Source: Coturnix japonica
Taxonomy: Eukaryota > Chordata > Aves > Galliformes > Phasianidae
NCBI RefSeq assembly: GCF_001577835.2
Contig: NC_029528.1
Span: forward strand, 434,001 to 498,000
Direction: 5' to 3'
Length of the DNA stretch: 64,000 bases
Below are positions 59,491 to 64,000 of the stretch, piece by piece. A model generated the notes under the pieces. It did no database searches, was not told where the DNA came from, and was given only the letters and a program-made list of their open reading frames with translations. The number at the start of each line of letters is the position of its first letter. The first letter of the stretch is position 1. The position numbers and the translations under genes are program-made.

Positions 59491-61559
59491 TGCTGTGGTC
59501 CCTGCAGCACAGACACATGGAGAGCAGCCATAGGGAGCATGGGGCCATGCTGAGCCCAGCTCTGACAGTGCTATGCAGGCTGCCAGGAGGTGCGGGGCTG
59601 GACTGCCCCTGCTGTGGGGATCCTGTGGAGCAACACAGGGAGGACAGCTTCCTTCTCTTGCTCACAGGCAGTTATGGTTAATGTGGCATGCTAATATTTC
59701 CTCATTCACCACCATATTTACTGTGATAGTGCCACTGTCTTCTCTGTTCTCTTCAGCACACAGGGCCCCCTCCAGCTCCATTAAACATTGGCTGCAGTTG
59801 CCTTCCTGCCTGCTGCTCCCAGCAATGCAGGAGTGATGCGGGCAGTGGGACACAGCCAGGCTGCAGCCCCTGCCCATCCCTGTGTGCACAGCCATGTGCA
59901 TCCCTCCCTGCTGCTGCTGGCACCTTCAGGAGGAACACCTCAGTGCTCCAAGGAAGTGAAAATGAGCAAAGTGCAACAAAACATTTCTCAGCAAAACGTG
60001 CAGGTGGAAACATGCCTTCAAAGGGATGCAGTGCAGTTCACCACCGCTTCTCTATCTGTCCTTGTTTATACGTATCCTGTGTTGTTGCAGTAGACCTAAA
60101 GCAACACGCTACACTCCTCAGGGCAAGGCTGTCTGCCTTTGTTCTGCAAACCTTCCGTGCGCTTCCGACAGCATCTGGTGCTTCCTGGTGTGCAGAGGGG
60201 GAGCAGGCTGCCTGTGTGCTGGGAGGACACACTCCTAAATCCAGTGGACAAAAGGCTAACGGGATAACCCAGTGATAGTGCAGACTGTGGAGCTTGGTGA
60301 ACTCACTGTTGTGTGCAGTATTGTTGTGCCTTCAGCAAGATGGGGTCCAATGTGGTGCTGTGAGCAGGGCCTGGAACAGCCCACAGTGCTGGTGGCTGCA
60401 GAGCTGCTCCTGGGAGGAACTCTGGGAGATCTGGGCCTGTTGTGGTTCCATGGCACTGGGACTGTGCTGTGCGTAACTGCACATGGGAGCCGCTCTGCTC
60501 AGCTGCTGATGTGGATGTGGCAGTTGTGCTCTCAGCGCTGCTTTCAACTTTGTTTCCTGTTTGATTGTTCTTTTAATCAAAAGGAAATGAACTCCAATTA
60601 AGGTATCTTATGAAGTGCGGTTCGTGGCAATTAGGGCTGCTGCTGTGCCTTTGAACAGCAGGGCTGTGGGGCTGCTTGGCGTAGGACGACTCAGGGGAAG
60701 GGGCAGATGGGACTCCCAGGTGCATGCAGAGAACACAGTCTGATGGATGCAGATCAGAGCTCCCACAACGTGAGCTCCTCCTGTTGGGGTGGGCGGTGGC
60801 ACAGGCACTGTATGGTGCTGGAGAATGCAGAGGTGTGCCCGGCTGCACTCACATGAGCATGTTGCTGCAAGCCCATGGCACAGCATGAGGGAGAGCTGTA
60901 GGAGCCTTCTGAGCCATCCTGGTGCTGCATGGCCAGCTCCTAATAAACATAATAAATGGGTGTATTGAGAATGTTGAGCTATAAAGCTCTAGCTGTGAAC
61001 CATAAGCCTCGGCAGAATGTAGGCAGGATGCTCTACTCAGGTTCCAGTCAACACAGCTGCCTTCAGCAGCAGGAATGCACTGAAACGCTGAAGCTGGAAA
61101 AGGAGAAGCCTTCACCTGCTGCGTGTGCTTGGTATAAACAGGTGTCAGGATCTCTGAGAGCTGCCAGTAGCTGCTCCACTGATGCATTTTGTACTAAATA
61201 CACCTCTCCTTTCCTTGCAAAAGGAAGGGCAAGCCCTGGTGGGGAGGAGCCCTGTAGGGCTGGGGGAGGACTGGGGGCTGCAGCTCCCCAGGGCTGTTCC
61301 TGCTGTCCCACAGCCCCACCTGTGCCCCCTGGGGGGAGCTCTGGTGGAGAGGGGCTGGAGCCCGAAGCCTGCAGGAACTGCCAATCGCGGCTGAAAGCAA
61401 AAAGGGATGAAATCTTAATTGGATCTCCACCACCCTGCAGAGAAACGCATTTGGATTCAAATGAAATGGAGCTTTGTACTCTCAGGGTTTCAGAGGCGGA
61501 ATGGAAGAGGAATTATTCACAATTCCTATTAGTGAGAGGATAGCATTTCCTGCGGACTT

Positions 61560-61893
61560 GTCTTTGTGAATTTCGCCTTGTCAGAAATGGTGGGGAGCTG
61601 CAGGACGACACATGGGGACAGCGCTGACTGCAGGGCACAGCCTCGCAGCACGGATGGTCCCCGTTCAGTCCCGTGGCCCTGCTCACTGCATTCCTCGTTC
61701 TGTCCCCGTCCACCAGAGCTCTGCAGAACCTGCCGTGCATTTTGGCATTTTCTCTTTGTGAACTTCTATCAATATTTAACGCAGCAGTGTCAGTTTTGCT
61801 GTAAGATGAGAGGAGCTACGAGAAACCTGAATTATACATGGTGCGGTGGGGAGGTTGGGGAGCTTTCTGTGAGCCGAACGCGGCGCCGCGGCC
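61560..61893 (+). promoter_or_regulatory. Probable GRXCR2 upstream and 5' UTR region
   Basis: An AT-richer stretch with ATCAATATTTAACGCAG leads into a GC-rich leader just before the ATG. No TATA box is convincing and the start site is not defined. Inference from position only. Confidence 0.35.
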
Positions 61894-63669
61894 ATGGATG
61901 AGCCCCAGCGGAACCCCGGGCAGCGGCCCGAGGGGCGGCCCCGCAAAGTGCGGTTCCGAATCTCGTCGGCGTGCAGCGGCCGCGTGCTGAAGCAGGTCTA
62001 CGAGGACGGGCAGGCTTTGGAGCCGCCGACTGTGGAGCAGTCCCGGAGGCTGCGGCACAGCTTTGAGCCCGCTGTGCTACCCGACGGCCCCGCGCTGGGA
62101 CTGCCGCAGAGCAGCGGCTGCGGGGAGGACGGGCGCAGCCCCGGCTGCCCCCCTGCTGGCAGTGGGCTTTATGGGGTGAGTGGTGCCGGCCTCGGCCCTG
62201 GGTCTTTGTGGGCGGGTGGTGATGCGGCCCCAGGGTCTGCACGCGGGGGATCCCTTCAGGTGTAGCCCACTTTATTAGCAGTGTTTTAAATGTGTGCCCG
62301 TACAGCCTTGTCCCGTAAGCACAGCAGCATCTGCTCTGCGCTTCATCCTCAGTCCTCACCAGATTGATTTGCATCTGTCTGTTTTGTAGAGTAAGATGAA
62401 ACATTTCCATGTATCCCAGTATCTGTACAGAACAACCCTGATGCACCCAGAGCAGTCAGCTGTAAGGTGGATATTATCCCAATTAGCTACATTTCAAGCA
62501 TTAGAGCTGCATGACTTGTGCTGGCAGAAGGGCTGTGCCCATGACACTGTGTCTTGGATCAAGACCCCTACTAATTATTGGTGCTAAATCAAGCTTCAGG
62601 TTTGCTTGTAGGAGTCCTGACTTGCTGATACTTGGATTGTACCAAGCTAATACCCTGGGCATCTGGTTTAACCAAAAATATCAAACCACCGTGAATCTCT
62701 TTTGCCCAAGAAAGAGCACTGATGTGATCCTATCTATGCCATTAATTGGTTCTGCATTCCTGGGTAATGCTCATCTCCATTCCCCAGTCTCCCTAACTGT
62801 AAGTACTTGCAGTAACCATGCTGTCCAGTGCTGGTTCTGCTCTGTATGGGTGTGCACTCAGTATGTGTGGACTCTGCAGCTGTGCAGATGAGCTCTCTAT
62901 GCCTGATGCTGTGGGCAAGGTGAGTGCTCACAGCCCCTGTGGCTCCGTTCTGGGGCAGTAATGCCCAGCTGTCAGCACAGCCATCGTGCTGCGAGGCTGG
63001 TATGGCCTTTTGTTAGGAGAGCATCTCTTCTTGACATGGATACTTACAGAGAGCGAAATATGAAGAGTATGTAAAGCAATAGGATGTGGTAACTGCCATG
63101 TGATACCTGGGAAAGGTGAGGGAAAGAATGATCAAGAAAGCAAAGTGATGCTTTCAAATGTCTGTGATCGGACAAAGGCTGGTTTTAAAACCATTAGAAA
63201 AGAATACAAATGCAGGTGTCCCCATGGATGGCTATTTAGGCTGGCTGTAAGGAGCACAGCTTAGCATTAGATAATGAGATTGTTTTACCCCATCTGAATG
63301 CTTTGTCAGCATTAACAAACTGCAAAGAAAAGTTTCCATTTAAATCTGGAAATTCCACCAAAAGCTGCATTAACATCCCAGGAAGGTTTCCCCACCCAAA
63401 ATGTGTTGCAGAGCGTATTGTATGGGTGGGACACTGATAAGATGCTCTCACAGGCTTCCCCAGTTATTGACTTTGGCCAGATCATCATCTACACCAACAA
63501 CCTAAAAATCATCCGTGCTCCAATGGACCAGAGGGAGCTGATGAGAAGAATCATCCAGACAGAGGGGGTGAGCGACTGGGCCTTCGTGTACCGGGAAAGG
63601 AGAGAAAGAATTGGTGCTGGACATAGAAAGGATGTGGAAAAGAAGGCTGTCTGCAACCAGTACATGCAG
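61894..63669 (+). CDS. GRXCR2: GRXCR2, glutaredoxin and cysteine-rich domain protein 2, first two recognised coding exons (gene continues past the right edge)
   Basis: Stereocilia protein needed for hearing in mammals (DFNB101), where it places taperin at the hair-bundle base. Exon 1 is 61894-62175 (94 codons, donor GTGAGT). Exon 2 is 63412-63669 (86 codons, acceptor GTTGCAG, donor GTAAGA). The start has a strong context (GCCGCGGCCATGG). GRPRKVRFRISSACSGRVLK and QVYEDGQ match the mammalian N terminus. VIDFGQIIIYTNNLKIIRAP with MDQRELMRRI matches the start of the glutaredoxin-like domain. A second in-frame acceptor, CTCACAG at 63453, would remove 14 residues. The part equal to human QRISVFREGN was not seen; either it is lost or a further exon lies in the intron. 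The Cys-rich C-terminal zinc-binding part lies outside. Confidence 0.92.
62176..63411 (+). other. GRXCR2 intron 1
   Basis: 1.2 kb with no recognised repeat. It was searched for the missing middle part of the protein (human SVFREGNAYTL) without success. Confidence 0.6.
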
Positions 63670-64000
63670 GTAAGAGAAAACTGGAAGTACTTGAGTTTCC
63701 TGGTTCTGGTCAAACCATTCAGTGTTCCCATCCAGCCCCATCTATGTCAGTATGTGTCACTTCAGCTAAATTTGGGTTAGAAGCATCGCTTTGCTCCTTT
63801 CTCCTTTTGGATGTGACTGAGCAGCACAGCCAGCTCCCCAGCGATCGCTGTTCTGCTTTCAGTGCCCCCTGTGCCTCCTGCCTGGTTTTCCTTTAGAGGT
63901 CACTGACATTCAGCAGTGTGGTGGAGCTTCATCCTCCATCACTGAGAGCAGCCTGAGTTTCTGCAGCCCGATAAGGCCAAACACAGCTGCCGTGTGGCTG

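Larger units (their letters stand above)
52954..61893. other. Interval between the divergent SH3RF2 and GRXCR2 genes
   Basis: About 8.9 kb. It should contain the SH3RF2 5' UTR and promoter (moderately GC-rich near 52960-53700) and the GRXCR2 promoter. Recognised content is the CR1 at 58571-59490, a T run of 15 at 54833-54847, and a short TACACGTAGC tandem near 58030-58065. No protein-coding exon or RNA gene could be supported. Confidence 0.6.

Overview
The window is vertebrate nuclear DNA, almost certainly from a galliform bird (most likely chicken, chromosome 13). I base this on four split vertebrate genes in the order known from human 5q32, several CR1 LINE fragments with the bird-type 8-bp tail, an avian-type ERVL-like provirus, short introns and a GC-rich shared promoter. 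No species-level test could be run.

Layout. (1) Positions 1-7226, minus strand: the first six coding exons of RBM27, running off the left edge. (2) Positions 7227-7820: a CpG-rich two-way promoter. (3) Positions 7821-32105, plus strand: complete LARS1 (cytosolic leucyl-tRNA synthetase). I placed 32 coding exons; every junction keeps frame and the sum is 3534 nt, or 1177 residues. The intron between exons 9 and 10 carries an antisense, broken ERVL-like provirus with both LTRs. (4) Positions 32106-36013: the gap between two converging genes; PLAC8L1, expected here from human synteny, was not found. (5) Positions 36014-52953, minus strand: SH3RF2 (RING/SH3 protein, PPP1R39). Eight coding exons are placed. 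One further coding exon is required by reading phase but was not located, and the exon for the third SH3 domain is not where it should be. (6) Positions 52954-61893: a gene-poor interval with a long CR1 fragment. (7) Positions 61894-63669, plus strand: the first two recognised coding exons of GRXCR2 (stereocilia protein), running off the right edge.

The genes do not form a pathway. RBM27 and LARS1 share a promoter; SH3RF2 and LARS1 converge; GRXCR2 and SH3RF2 diverge. The most unusual element is a short composite retroposon at about 40905-41092: two tRNA-like units in tandem joined to a CR1-like 3' end with an 8-bp tail. It looks like a CR1-mobilised SINE, a type not expected in galliform genomes. 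Other points of note are a five-copy 16-bp tandem repeat that begins inside LARS1 codon 2 and copies its first splice donor, a GC-AG intron in RBM27, and the apparent loss of one SH3 domain from SH3RF2.
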